Below, in pieces: positions 33,861-45,984 of a stretch of 64,000 nt of DNA. The DNA comes from Locusta migratoria. Its lineage: Eukaryota; Arthropoda; Insecta; Orthoptera; Acrididae. Under the pieces are notes generated by a model. That model ran no database searches and was not told the origin of the DNA. It saw only the letters and a program-made list of their open reading frames with translations. The stretch covers positions 27,321,759 through 27,385,758 of the forward strand of contig CM048744.1 in the NCBI GenBank assembly GCA_026315105.1, written 5' to 3'. Each line of letters begins with the position of its first letter. The first letter of the stretch is position 1. The translations under genes were made by a program, and so were the position numbers.

Positions 33861-34520
33861 AAGCTATTTCCAAATTTGAAACATGTCTTTAGTCTCTTTG
33901 TCACACCATCATTAATTGGTTTAGGAAGCACGGAAAGTATGTTGCTATCTGGAACAAATGCTTCATTCTTTACCTTTCCTCAAAAATTATACCTGATGTC
34001 CAGAGTCGTCCTTTGGTTTCAAAATTATCACCACATAGTAAACTGGCAATTTCTTCTTAGTTGCAATTTGGTCAAAACTAAATCATGTTTCTGGTAATTT
34101 ATTCAATTCTTCAAAGTTGTATATAGATTCACCAGACTCATTCAGGTTGTCATTGCTCTCTTCTTAAAAAATCCTTACTATTTTCTTCATCAGCTTCCTG
34201 CTCATGAACCTTACCTTGTTATTGGGATTTTTGTCGCGTGTAACAAATTTTTCTCTAGTGCGTCAGTTGGAGAAAAATGCCCCATCGCTCATTATGCCCC
34301 TGTAGTACTTGGTTCAATGTGCCCCAGCAGTAGATATTTCAAACGATGCTCAAGTGAAGTTATATATGAACATTGCTCGAAAATATGCATCATTAAACAT
34401 AATATTAGTATTGTTATAACGACATAGTTTATATGAACTTCACGCGATCGTTTGCTTGCACTGTCCAGCTAGTAGCAGCTAACAGGTTTTATGACATTTT
34501 CTGATACGCGTATGTCCACT
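33861..34520. other. Unassigned, probably Penelope-like flank
   Basis: About 660 bases between two minus-strand Penelope-like fragments. I recognise no motif, but the 5' edge should continue the element interrupted at 33341. Frames are short. Confidence 0.3.
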
Positions 34521-34527
34521 GAGACTT

Positions 34528-34860
34528 TCATGATGAAATCACAAAACAGTGTAGTTGTGGCCTAAATTGATGTTCTGTCGTACTGCATCGAACGGAAATG
34601 CTATGTTCCGCCACTGTAGATTTGCTGAGTCGCAAAAGTCGTGCACCTTTTTTTGCTCTGTCCGCTCTGTCTGTCCTACGTAAGCTGTAGCACATCGGAA
34701 AATGTATTTTGTAAATTCCCGCCTTCTCCAGTAACAAATTATCCTCCACCCATCTCAGCAGGTCTGAACTTGTAGCTGGTGTGCGGAAAGTCACTCTCAC
34801 CTACAGATGCTGCGGAAGAGATACGAAGGGAAACTTGCGTCCTCCTTTGAAAACTCCTCC
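34528..34860 (-). pseudogene. Second Penelope-like GIY-YIG relic
   Basis: The minus strand reads TPATSSDLLRWVEDNLLLEK, then AGIYKIHFPMCYS (the GIY segment), RRTDRADRAKKGARLLRLSKS and TVAEHSI. Order and spacing match the linker and GIY-YIG region of Penelope-like polyproteins; the YIG part is degraded. It is more diverged than the copy at 47442. Confidence 0.65.
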
Positions 34861-36407
34861 TTAGCGCATTAACATCACCCTGCAGGCAGGACCAGCACTA
34901 AGAAATCTCCCAGGAGATCCGGGACCAGTGGTGTTGAAGGCCGATGAAATTAATAACTCACCAGTATTGCTGCCTCGCCGTTTGTATTTGGTGGAGTTTC
35001 GAAGTCAAGTCTGCAAATTTTATTAACATGTGTATAAAGCTGTAAATTTTGTTGAGGTACGTTAACTGCAGTACCATACGCCAAGCGTGATATGAAATTT
35101 TATGTAGACAATCTCGTCCCTCTTGTTCTGAAGCTCGTGTGGCAAAATGTTTATCGCGATCGGATGAACGATATAGTAGCACATAAAATAAGAATCTAAT
35201 CCGAAGTGGCGATGCCAATATAAAATTATCAATTTCGATTTTATTCAGTGTTTTAGCTATATATGAGTTTTAACTAGACTAACGCGCAGCAACTGATTTA
35301 TATAGAGATACAGAGATGGGTTACAGTAAAAGCTGAAGTACAACATTTTTGCGTGAATGCGCGTCAAAATACTTAACTGATATGAATGAGTACCAGTCAA
35401 TGGTGTACAGTAATCAATGAGAATAAACATTCCATCAGTGTTATTGAAGAAATATTTATTCTCAGTAATTACTGTTCACCATGGACTGGAAATCATTTTA
35501 TATGAACCTGCCTTTGCAGGCTGCAAGAATGGTGGCATCATCCATACAGAAGATCAAGCATAAATCTGCAATCAAGACGGTTTTTTAGTGAAGGAATAAA
35601 TGATTTGATGTAGATTACCTGAACACAAAGTACCTCTTTTCACTTTCGAGCGAGCCAATGCACTCCTTTACCATCAAGACGAGAAAAGAACAAGTCATAT
35701 TATTAAGATTTTTTTCCTTTGGTTCTGCATCTACATAGTGACAGTTGACGTCCAATAAAAGATTATGCGCCGTGATAAAAGGATAACAGCGGAAACGGCA
35801 GCGATGAAATATTGACGAGCAATGTCCCGGAGTAATGAGGACATTTCTCCTTTACGAGATTCGATTCAACAGTGACGTAACATTCGGCTATAGTTATGAA
35901 ATATAAATGCGAAAATGAGTCGCACAATCACCTTTTCAAAACTGCTAGTCATCATGGAATCCTTTTGCGGTTGCACTTAGTTGTTGGTATAATTTGATGG
36001 TCACAAAAGAGCACCAACTTTCATACGAGAGGTTGGTACTGTGGCCGCTTATTTAGCAGTCTCCATGCCAGAGAATGTCGATTACGCGTATACTACAAGG
36101 AGACGCCACTTACAGACCTATACCTTACATGGGTGCAAAGTAGAGAATGTGTTTAAAAATTCAAATATTTCCGGACCAGTTGCCACCCCCTTACACACTT
36201 AATGGGCACTCTTCTGGTTGTAAATAATGTCACGGTGACAGCTCAATGAGCCGACAGGTGGCTAGTTCCAACATAAAAAGTCAGTATGGTTACCTCGTAC
36301 CGACTCTATATCCTATCCACCTTTCTTTTTCTTCTGTAGGAAGCAATATGAAACGTGAGTAGGACAGATACCAGGCCCAGATTCTCAGGGATCCGCAGTA
36401 CATGACC
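34861..36407. other. Unassigned DNA, about 1.5 kb
   Basis: No recognised element, RNA or exon. The boundary with the Tc1 element at 36408 is set by where similarity to the copy at 57641 begins. The missing Tc1 left end indicates a deletion or replacement at that point. Confidence 0.4.
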
Positions 36408-37610
36408 TGCAACATGCGGTCGTGCATTATCCTGCTGAAATGTAGGTCTTCGCAGTGATCAAATGAAGGGTAGAGCCACGGGTCGTAACACATCTAAAAT
36501 GTAACAGCCACTGTTCAAAGTGTCGTCGATGCGTACAAGAGGTGACCGAGACGTGTAACCAGTGGCACCCCATACCATCACGATGGGTGATACGCCAGTA
36601 TGGCGATGACTAATACACGCTTCCAATGTACGTTCACCACGATGTCGGATGCAACCATCATGATGCTGTAAACAGAACCTGGATTCATCCTAAAAATGAC
36701 TTTTTGCCATTCGTGCTCCCAGGTTCGTCGTTGCGTACAACATCGCAGGCGCTCCTGTCTGTGATGTAGTGTCAAGTGTAACAGCAGCCATCGTCTCCGA
36801 GCTGATAGTCCATGCTGCTGCAAACATCGTCAAACTGTTCGTGCAGATGGTTGTTGTCTTGAAAAACGTCCCCATATGTTGACTCAGGGATCGAGACGTG
36901 GCTGCACGTTCCCTTACAGCCATGCGGTTAAGATTCGTGTCATCTCGACTGTTAGTGCTACTAGGCCGTTGGGGTCTGCACGGCGTTCCGTATTGTCCTC
37001 TTGAACCCACCGATTCCATATTCTGTTAATAGTCATTTGATCGCGACCTATGCGAGCAGCAGTGTCGCTATACGATAAACCGAAATCGCGATAGACTACA
37101 ATCTGACCTTTATCAAAGTCGGAAACGTGGTGGTACGCATTTCTCCTCCTTACACGAGGCATGACAATAACGTTTCGCCGGCCGCGGTGGCCGAGGTGAC
37201 TGAGGCGCTCCAGTCACGGTCAGCACGGCCACTACGGTCGGGGGTTCGAATCCCCCCTCGGGCATGGATATTTGTGCCGTCCTAGTTCGTAAGTAGTTCA
37301 TAAGTAGTTTGTAAGTTTAGGGAGTGATGACCCCGTAGTTAAGTCCCATAAGCTTAACAAACATTTGAACATTTTTGAATAACGTTTCACCAGGCAACGC
37401 CAGTCAACTGCTATTTGTGTATAAGAAATCAGTTGGAAACTTTCCTCATGTCAGCACGTTTATAGATGCCGTCACCGGCGCCAACCTTGTGTGAATGCTC
37501 TAAAAAGCTAATCATTTGCATATCACAGCATCTTCTTGCTGTCGGTTAAATTTCGCATCTGTAGCACGTCATCTTCGTGATGTAGCAATTTTAATGGCCA
37601 GGAGTGTATA
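36408..37610 (-). mobile_element. Tc1-like transposon, left end missing, SINE nested inside
   Basis: Minus-strand transposase start MPRVRRRNAYHHVSDFDKGQ at 37162, then an HTH region IVVYRDFGLSYSDTAARIGR and TINRIWNRWVQEDNTERR. The catalytic part (36410-36830) is frameshifted. The right terminus tgtagcaattttaatggcc at 37588-37606 matches the inverted repeat of the 57641 element. Similarity to that element starts only at about 36408, so the transposase C-terminal end and left inverted repeat are gone. The SINE at 37177 splits the 5' untranslated part. Confidence 0.9.
37177..37377 (+). mobile_element. tRNA-derived SINE nested in Tc1
   Basis: Full copy with head gccggccgcggtggccgagg. An 11-bp target duplication aataacgtttc lies at 37166-37176 and 37378-37388. 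The uninterrupted Tc1 sequence is seen at about 58850-58870 in the other copy, confirming the nesting. Confidence 0.94.
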
Positions 37611-37719
37611 ACTGAGTAAAGGCAAAGTGTTTTCCTCCACAAGCAGCAGCATCATCAAATGGCTTCATAACCTCACCATACACTTTGGACTTTAATACAA
37701 GAGAAAACTTCGTTACAGG

Positions 37720-37800
37720 CTCATTTAGTAAGCGCGAAATCGTTGCAGAGTTGATTAGGAAACTCCAGTGGTAGGCGCTGGAAGAAGATGTTTTATGTCT
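37720..37800 (+). pseudogene. Short LINE 3'-region fragment
   Basis: caggctcatttagtaagcgc, then attaggaaa and ccagtgg, matches the start of the LINE 3' fragment at 53260 (ctggctcatttagtcagc, gattaggaaatcccagtgg). Too short for frame analysis. Confidence 0.55.
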
Positions 37801-37904
37801 CGTCCTTAGCATAGTAGTAGTAGTTTCTATGTCTAGAGACTGTTGGACACATCGCTTTGGTTCCGCAGCTTTACAAAAATTTGAACATTTCTTGAGCTTA
37901 CAAA

Positions 37905-39735
37905 CTACTTCTACATCTATATCTACATCCATACTGCGCAATCCACACGACGGTGTGTGGCGGAGGGTACCTTGAGTACCACTATCGGTCTCCCCTCCTA
38001 TTCCAGTAACGTATAGTTAGCGGAAAGAAAGATTGCCGTTATGCTTCTTTGTGGGCTCTAATCTCTCTGATTTTACCCTCATGATCTCTTCGCGAGATAT
38101 ACGTAGGCGGGAGCGATATACTGCTAGATCCTCGGTAAAGGTATGTTCTTCAAACTTCGACAAAAGTCCGTACCGAGCTACAGAACATCTCTACGTAACG
38201 CTTTCACGATTACTAAATAATCCTCTAAAGAAGCGCGCTGCTCTCCGGTGGATCTTCTCTACTGCCTCTATCAACCCCAACCGGTACAGATACCACACCT
38301 GCGAGCCGTATTCAAGCAGTGGACGAACAAGTGTACTGTAAGTCTGTAACTTAATTCCTTTGTTTTCGGACTGCATTTCCTTAGGATTCTTCCAATGAAT
38401 ATAAGTCTGACATCTGCTTTACTGGTCGTTCCATTTTAAATCACTCCTAATGCCTACTTCCAGATAATTTATGGAATTAACTGCTTCCAGTTGCTGAGCT
38501 GCTATAGTGTAGATAAATGATGATAGATCTTTCTTTCTATGTATTCGCAGCACATTAAACTTGTCTACTATGAGATTCAATTGCCGTTCCCTGCACCATG
38601 CGTCAGTTCGATGTAGAGCCTCCTGCATTTCAATACAATTATCCATTGTTACAACCTTCCTATATACTACATCATCATCCGCAAAAAGCCTCAGTGAACT
38701 TCCGATTTTACCCAAAATGTCATTTATATATATTGTGAATAGCAACGGGCCCACGACACACCCCTGTGCTGACATTACACTTACTTCGGAAGACTACTCT
38801 CTATTGATGATGACATGGTGCATTCTGTTATCTAGGGACTCCTCAATCCAATCACACAATTGGTTTGATAGACCATATACTCTTACTTTATTCATTAAAC
38901 GACTGTGGGGAACTGTATAAAACGCCTTGCGGAAGTCGAGAAACATGGCATCTACCTGAGAACCCGTGCCTATGGCCCTTTGAGTCTCATGGACGAATAG
39001 CAGATTTCTAGTCTCCAGAAAAGTCATTACTCTCGAACATAATACGTGTTCCAAAATACTACAACTGACCCACGTTAGAGATATACGTCTATAGTTCTGC
39101 ACATCTGTTCGACGTCCCTTCTTAAAAACGGGGATAACCTGCGTCATTTTCCAATCTTTTGAAACGCTACGCTCTTCTAGAGATCTACGGTACACCACTG
39201 CGAGAATGGGGGCAAGTTCCTTCGCGTACTCTGTGTAAAATCTAACTGGTATATCCCATCAGGTTATGAGGGCTTTCCTCTTTTCTGTGATTTTAATTGT
39301 TTTTCTATCCCTCTGTCAATTATTTCGTTATCTGCCATTTTGTCATCTGTGCGACAGTCTAGAGAAGGAACTCTCTTCTGTGAAACAGCTTTGAAAAAGG
39401 CATTTAGTAATTAAGCCTTTAGAGTGTCATCCTCTGTTTCAGTACCATTTTCGTCACCGAGTGTCTTGACATTTTGTTTTCATCTACCTACCGCTTTGAC
39501 ATAAGACCAAAATTTCTTAGGATTTTCAGCCAAGTCAGTTCATACAACTTTACTTTCGAATTCGTTGAACGCCTCTCGAATAGCCCTCCTCACGCTAAAT
39601 TTCGCTTCGTGTAATTTTTGTTTGTCTACAAGGCTTTGGCTACGTTTATTTTGCAATGAAGTTCCCTTTGCTTCCGCGGCAGCTTTCTAATTCGGTTGAA
39701 CCTCGGTGGCTCCTTTCCATCTCCTACGATCTCGC
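37905..39735 (-). pseudogene. CR1/jockey-like LINE, antisense, 1.8 kb
   Basis: The 3' end is marked by ctacatctatatctacatcc at 37910. Proceeding up the minus strand: LVRPLLEYGSQVW and RRAARFF (38376-38191), FADDDVVYRK (motif C, intact Asp pair, 38680), QGCVVGPLLFTIYINDI (motif B), MFLDFRKAFYTVPHSRL (motif A, 38950), VSKDWKMTQVIPVFKKG (39150) and a linker resembling KNPKKFWSYV near 39510. The frame is broken by several shifts. It is a different subfamily from the 4344 element. The endonuclease is absent, so it is 5' truncated. Confidence 0.9.
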
Positions 39736-40300
39736 TTACTTAAACTAACTTGAAACTGTCCTAGGACAACAGGCACGCCCATGCCAGACTGAATACTCAA
39801 ACCACCGGCAGGAGTAGTCTCTCAGTCCATGACATGGCGCCTAAAACTGCACGGCCACTCAATCGTGAATTTGGCAACCTGCAGCAGTTGTTTGGAGATA
39901 AGAATTTTGCAGTTATTTTAGGTGTTCAGATAATTTCATTTTTACCTTGAGTTTCATTCTTCAGTAGTTTACAAGCACACTTATTTAGAACACAGGACAC
40001 AGCTGTTTCATCTGGTGCACAGCAGGTAAACATGGCGTCGATCCTGTTCATTTTTCTCGTGATAAACACGCACTTCTCTTTGCTTACGATGTAGCCCTTC
40101 CAGTTTCCTTGTGGGAGAAACAGTAAACAAACGTGAAGTAACGTGTAGCAAAACGATGTTCTTGATAAACCAAGAACAATGAGGTAGGAAATGTTAATTC
40201 TGACTGTAACATAAACAGCTGTGTGTAAATTGTTCTGACAAATTTTATGGGAGAACCTAAAACGAATGTGCCAACAAAACAGTTTTCTTCGACTGTTTTC
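39736..40300. other. Unassigned DNA
   Basis: Some 560 bases between two antisense LINE relics; no motif recognised. Confidence 0.35.
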
Positions 40301-40760
40301 GGAAAGCGCTAAGAGACGAAAATATTCTTCTTCTTCTTTATGGATTGGGCATTTCTCTCCCGTTCGGGTTTCACAGTTGTCTTCCGTGTCTCCTGGGCCA
40401 TCCTCCTTCTCTCCGTTCCCTCGGCATGTAATCCATCAAAAAAAAAAATGTTCAAATGTTTGTAAGGCTTATGGGACTTAACTACGGGGTCATCAGTCCC
40501 TAAACTTACAAACTACTTATGAACTACTTACGAACTAGGACGGCACAAATATCCATGCCCGAGGGGGGATTCGAACCCCCGACCGTAGTGGCCGTGCTGA
40601 CCGTGACTGGAGCGCCTCAGTCACCGCGGCCACCGCGGCCGGCTGTAATCCATCGCTGCTGTGGGAAGTTTGGTGTCTTCCATTCTCTGTAAATTACTGG
40701 TCCAGGTCAGTCTGTTACTTACTATTTTGTTATGTAACTCCTTCCTAGTTGATACGTGAC
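40300..40760 (-). pseudogene. LINE C-terminal relic split by a SINE
   Basis: Joining the flanks across the SINE, the minus strand shows NRLTWTSNLQRMEDTKLP, AAMDYMPRERRRRM and AQETRKTTVK, the RM-x-D-x-RLP..GKRRRGRP-type C-terminus of endonuclease-reverse transcriptase LINEs. Both flanks contain parts of the same segment, which supports the call despite the short length. Confidence 0.62.
40438..40643 (-). mobile_element. tRNA-derived SINE nested in a LINE relic
   Basis: Minus-strand full copy from the poly(A)-adjacent tail at 40438 to the head ccgcggccggc at 40643. An 11-bp target duplication tgtaatccatc lies at 40428-40437 (last base shared) and 40644-40654. The head contains an extra ggccaccgc repeat, a small local duplication. 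Confidence 0.92.
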
Positions 40761-41550
40761 AGGTTATTTAAAATAAATGGTAAGGTGCTAAGCCCCCAGC
40801 CCCCACAAAAAAAGGCACTGAAGCAAAATTTTATTTACACCTTTATTAAAGGAACATCAGTTTAAAAAAATTAGACTGAACATATACAATGTAGGCACTG
40901 AGTATAGGTAATTAAATTCCTTACTGACACCTTTTTAAGCGATAGAAAACTGAATCCAGGTACTCAGAAATTAAGAATGAACACTTGAAAATAAACAGTG
41001 AGTACAGGCAACGAATTTAAGCAAAATCTCCGAGGACAATTTATTTTTACATAAGAAACGAACTTAACAAACGCTTCCTACCAAACACAATACATACACA
41101 ATAGATGGAAAAAAGATAGAAAAAAAAAACAGCAGGCGAACAGATGAAAGGGGGTCACTATAGCAGTACAGAATAAGTTAATGTCCCCAAAATAGCAATA
41201 CAACAGTAAAGAACGCCTATCAGGAAGAAACCCTATTCAGATTTCCTTCATGCCTCACACTACACTTTTTTTGTAATTCCAAAACAAATAAGATTTTACA
41301 CTGAATCACTTCGGTACAAGACCGTTATGCCGGTTACACAAAAGAATGGAAATTTTACTTAACTTAAAGAGACGTTGCACGAAAGGTTGTAAGTGTAACT
41401 TATTAGTTCTGAAATTCAGGTTCCGCCCACCTCTTGCAACTAGAGCAAAGCTAGGTCTCAGTTAATTTCCTCGGAACGGCTTGTGAGCTCCATAACATAG
41501 GGCATAATTAATTTCTTTAGGGCAACTCATGAACTGAGCAATGCTCGTCC
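40761..41550. other. Unassigned A-rich DNA
   Basis: About 790 bases, A-rich on the plus strand, with several short A runs; no element or gene recognised. Confidence 0.35.
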
Positions 41551-41553
41551 GAG

Positions 41554-41750
41554 CCGGCTGCGGTGGCCGAGGGGACTGAGGCGCTTCAGTCACGGTCTTC
41601 ACGGCCACTACGGTAGGGGGATCGAATCCCCCCTCGGCCATGAATATTTGTGCCGTCCTTAGTATTAGTTCATAAGTAGTTTGTAAGTTCAGGGACTGAT
41701 GACCCCGTAGTTAAGTCCCATAAGCTCTACAAACATTTCAACATTTGAAT
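41554..41750 (+). mobile_element. tRNA-derived SINE (main family)
   Basis: Full copy with head ccggctgcggtggccgagg; the B box carries one change (gggggatcgaatccccc). Target duplications tgctcgtccgag and tgctcatccgag (one mismatch) flank it at 41542-41553 and 41752-41763. Confidence 0.9.
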
Positions 41751-41763
41751 TTGCTCATCCGAG

Positions 41764-42268
41764 TAACACAAACAACTCCATATAAACGCATTTTACACAC
41801 AATTTTCGACTATAGGCCCTTATACGGAACCTGAAACACACTGTGATTAGCACAAGGCGTTACAACACATAAGTTAATATTTCATACTTCAAGAAGCAAG
41901 CATAATGTACCCATAGAATCTTATACACAATGACTTTACTCAACACGGCGTCCAAGACTTATTAAGAAACTTCTAATAACAAACGATCAATTTAACCATC
42001 TTGACTGCCGTCCCACAACGATTGGCCATGATCAATGATGGAAGGATGCGCCGAGACCCGTGCCAACGCGAACGGTCAGCGTCAACATACCATCAAGGAA
42101 GGTACAGTCCACACACCAGGATGTAATACATCCACTTGAAGTCGTAATTCGAAGTCGTGTGCACACAGATCTTCGAGATAATTACAGAATCTCCACACGA
42201 AATCCTTCAAATCCTCGGGTAATCAGTACAGCAACAGCCACCGCACCACCGCGCTTGCGCGGACCAAA
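41764..42268. other. Unassigned DNA
   Basis: About 500 bases without recognised features. A 110-codon frame at 42060-42392 has no domain and overlaps the MITE fragment. Confidence 0.35.
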
Positions 42269-42330
42269 CCAACACCACCTAGAGACAAGGCCTCACAACA
42301 GCCCGTGCTACGTCATACTGACCAGGCCAA
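42269..42330 (-). mobile_element. Fragment of the foldback MITE
   Basis: caacaccacctagagacaag, gcctcacaac and gctacgtcatactgacc match one arm of the palindromic element at 30997-31217 (caacacatagaagacaaggc..). Only about 55 bp of one arm remain. Confidence 0.6.
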
Positions 42331-42369
42331 AAGAGCAGAAAGTCAGGTCCATGTGTAAAAGGATAAGAG

Positions 42370-44505
42370 GAGCTTCAAGACAAGGAAATTAGGCAGAAAT
42401 ACATAACAATGATCTCGGAAAGGTACCAGTTAGTTGAATGTCACTGGAAGAGGAATGGGCAAGGTACAGGGACACACTACTGGAAGCAGCTAAAGAATGT
42501 CTTGGAACTGTAGTGTGTAAAGGCAGGAAGAAGCAGACAGCTTGGTGAAATGACACAGTCAAGACAGCCTGTAAAAAGAAAAAGAAGGCATTTCAAAAAT
42601 GGCTCCATACTAGAAATGAGGCAGACAGAGAAAGTTATGTTGAAGAAAGAAACAAAGACAAACGGATAATTGCAGACTCCAAGCAGAAATCATGGGAAGA
42701 CTTTGGAAATAAGCTAGAAACTCTGGGTCAAGTCACGGGAAAATCATTTTGGAGCGTAATTAGCAGTCTTCGAAAGGAAGGGAAGGAGGAATTAACAAGT
42801 GTTTTGGACAGGTCAGGAAAGCTGCTAGTCAATCCTGTAGATGCCTTGAGCAGATGGAGAGAATTTTAAAGAATTGCTCAATGTAGGCGAAACGTTCAAA
42901 GATGTGTCAGATTTTGAGGTACAATGGGATAGGAACGACGATGGAAAAAAGATCTCATTTAAGGAAGTGGAGAAAATGGTCAGTAGATTACATTGCAATA
43001 AAGCGGCTGGGGTGGATGAAATCAAGCCGGAACTCGTCAAATACAGTGGAATATCAGGTCTCAAATGGTTACACAGGATAATTGAGAAGGCGTGGGAATC
43101 GGGACAGGTTCCGTCTGACTGGACGTAAGCGGTAATCACGCCAATTTTGAAACATGGAAACAGAAAAGATTGTAACAACTATAGAGGTGTCTCTTTAATT
43201 ACCGTTGTAGGTAAAATATTCTCAGGAATTGTTGAAAGGAGAGTGCGAGTATTAATTGAGGACAAGTTAGATGAAAATCAGTGTGGGTTTAGGCCTCTTA
43301 GACGCTGTCAGGACTAGATCTTTAGGTTACGGCAGGTAATGGAAAAGTGCTATGATTGGAACAGGGAATTGTATATATGTTTCATAGGTCCAGAACAGGC
43401 TTATGACCGTGTTCCAAGGAGTCAGTTCTAAAAGATTATGGTATAGGAGGCAAACGTCTGCAGGCAATTAAAGGGCTTTACGCAGACTGTCAGGCAGCAG
43501 CTAGAGTAGACGGCAAATTAAGATCATGGTTCAGGGGAATTTCAGGTGTAAGACAAGGCTGTAACCTGTCACCACTGTTGTTCATACTATTCATGGATCA
43601 TATGTTGAAAACAATAGACTGGCAGGGCGGGATTAAAATAGGTGAAAACAAAATAAGCAGTCTCGCCTATGCGGATGACTTACTTGTAATGGCAGATTCG
43701 ATTGAAATGTTGCTAACTAATATTTCAGAGCTCGATAAGAGGTACAAGGATTACGATATGAAGATCAGCATCTCCAAAACGAAAGTAATGTCTGTGTGAA
43801 AGAGATTTAAACAGATTTAGTGCCAAATAGGAGGAACAAACTTAGAACAGGTAGACAGTTTCAAGTACCTGGGATTTATTTTCTCACAGGATGGCAACAT
43901 TGTGAAAGAACCCGAATCGAGGTGCAGCAAAGCTAATGCAGTGAGTGCTCAGCTAAGATCTACTCTCTTCTGCAAGAAGGAAGTAAGTACCAAGACTAAG
44001 TTAGCAGTGCAACGCTCTATCTTTCGACCAACTTTGTTGTATGGGAGTGAAAGTTGGGTGGACACAGGTTACGTTATTCATAAGGTAGAGGTTACAGATA
44101 TGAAAGTAGCAAGAATGATTGCAGGTACTAATAGTTAGGAACAATGGCAGGAGGGTATCCATAATGAGGAAATCAAAGAAAATCTGGTAATAAACACCAT
44201 AGATATAGCAGGTAGAGGGAACAGACTGAGATGGTGGGGTCATGTTACACGCATGGGAGAAGCAAGGTTACCTAAGAGACTCTTTAGCTCGGCATCGGAG
44301 GGTAAGAGAAGTCGAGGTAGACCAGGAAGAAAGTACATAGATTCAGTGCAGAATGGTTTTGAAGTAAAAGGCATAACATCAGACGAGGCATCAATGTTAG
44401 CATTGAATAGGGGATCATGGAGGAATTTTATTAGAGGTACAATGCTCCAGACTGAACGCTGAAAGGCATAATCAGTCTCTAGTGATGATGATGATGATTA
44501 TGTTC
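42370..44505 (+). pseudogene. LINE with YADD reverse transcriptase, 5' truncated
   Basis: Plus-strand polymerase of a third LINE type, readable through frameshifts: SLEEEWARYRDTLLEAAKE, KSFWSVISSLRKEGKEEL, LHCNKAAGVDEIKPELVKYSG (42994), GQVPSDWT, NYRGVSLI, CGFRPLRRCQD, degraded motif A PEQAYDRVPRS (43390), GVRQGCNLSPLLFILFMDHM (motif B, 43550), SLAYADDLLVMA (motif C, 43660), VDSFKYLGFIFSQDGN, ALLYGSESW-like LLYGSESW (44035) and the C-terminal RWWGHVTRMGEARLPKR / SRGRPGRKYID. It ends in a (GAT)n tail at about 44483-44498. The endonuclease is missing. Confidence 0.9.
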
Positions 44506-44507
44506 GG

Positions 44508-45292
44508 ACTCCCTTAGTGCCCTGCAGAGTCTTAAGGACCCTTTCTCGAACCATCCTCTTGTGTATCGGATCCAACGCTCCCTCCAGTTGCTAGCAGATG
44601 ACAGCTGTCACGTTTCTTTCCTATGGGTTCCTGGCCACGTGGGTGTATCCGGGAATGAGACCGCCGACATACCAGCCAAGGCCGCAGCTCTTTTGCCTCG
44701 CATGGCTACCTTTTGCGTCCCATCGGACGATGTTCAACGGGCTCTTCGCCGGAGTATCGTGTCGTCATGGCACAGTGCGTGATTTTCACTGTACAACAAT
44801 AAATTGAGAACTGTAAAACCGACCCCGACCGCTTGGAGGACCTCCTCACGCCCCTCTCGGCGGGAGGAGGTCATCCTGGCCCGGTTGCGGATCTGTCACT
44901 GCCGTTTCAGCCACCGTCACTTGCTATCCGCCGACCCTGCACCGCGATGCTCCTGCGGTGAACTGCTGACAGTGCGACATGTTTTACTGTCTTGTGTTAA
45001 TTTTAATCATCTCCGTGTAGCCCTTCACTTTCCGTCTACTCTGGAGGAAATTTTAGCTGATGACACACGAGCAGCTGCTAGAGTTTTGCGTTTTATCAGC
45101 TTGGCCAACTTATCGAAGGATATTTAACCCTTTTAATTGTCTTTTCTCTTTCGTTTTTAGCCTCTTCTTGATGTTCTGACAGTCACCAAATTTTGAGATC
45201 TAGCGAATCTATGTTCTTATCTGGGCGCTAATGACCGTAGAAGTTGTGCGCCCTAAAACCACAAAAAAATGATGATGATGATGATGATATTT
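44508..45292 (+). pseudogene. I-like LINE 3' part: RNase H domain and C-terminal zinc finger
   Basis: Starts within an RNase H domain: DSLSALQSLKDP (third acidic motif) near 44511, then VSFLWVPGHVGVSGNETAD near 44613 with the conserved His and final Asp. A frameshift near 44780 leads into a C-terminal region (44804-45127) with VILARLRICHCRFSHRHLL and CSCGELLTVRHVLLSCVNF, the CxC..H..C finger typical of I/R1/jockey LINEs. The 3' UTR ends gcgccctaaaaccac and a (TGA)n run at 45269-45288. It starts immediately after the tail of the preceding LINE. Confidence 0.85.
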
Positions 45293-45886
45293 CGCAAGCT
45301 TCCGTTTGAAAAGTTCATAGTTTCGTAACACATGAATTTAAACGGCAGTTTGTGAAACATACATACGAAATTACACTGATGATGGCTAGTTACCTAGCAG
45401 GAATTGATCTGTCATTAAATAAATAGATTTAGTGCGATTATATCAACGGTCTCTGAGCACAACAATCCAATTATGGATTCAAATATAATTACGATTTTTT
45501 ATGCCTTAGAAGACGACCTGTTTTTCCATAGTCCGCTTAATTATCTGATCTGAGTCCTTGTGACATTTTTCTTGTCCCAAAACTGGAAAATATCTAAAAA
45601 AAAAAGAATATTAAAAAAAAGTCGCAGTTTTCGGACTGTGGACATCTTTCAAAGAGGAATGTGACCGACATGTTAAAGGCTCTATGAGCTTTGGTCTTTC
45701 AGCGCTGTTACCAAAACGTGGAACTACGACTCTGCCGATGTATAGCAAGGAAATTACTTTGAAGCCTCGTCAAACGGGCATACACAATTTTAGGCCTTTG
45801 TACTTCATGTTGTAGAATTATGTAACCTTTCATATACTTGCGCATTAGGGCAATTTTAGAGAACGAAATAATACTCGATAAGAATT

Positions 45887-45890
<4 letters not shown>
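45293..45890. other. Unassigned DNA
   Basis: About 600 bases with no recognised element. Near 45540-45720 there is faint resemblance to a mariner C-terminal region (a SDxxPCDIFLVPKL-like reading), too weak to call. Confidence 0.35.

Positions 45891-45934
<44 letters not shown>
45891..45934 (+). repeat. Poly(A) run, 44 bp
   Basis: An uninterrupted A run follows ttaatt and precedes gccagaag. It could be a retroposition tail or a homopolymer expansion. Its exact length is unreliable in any assembly. Confidence 0.9.
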
Positions 45935-45935
<1 letters not shown>

Positions 45936-45984
45936 CCAGAAGAATTAAAACAAAACGCGCAAATTTTATAAATTTAGGTTTCTA

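Noticed and set aside
42060..42392. 110-codon plus-strand frame
   Set aside because: It overlaps the MITE fragment and the start of a LINE, and has no domain.
45540..45760. Possible mariner transposase C-terminus
   Set aside because: A faint SDxxPCDIF-like reading only; no terminal repeats and no other catalytic motif.
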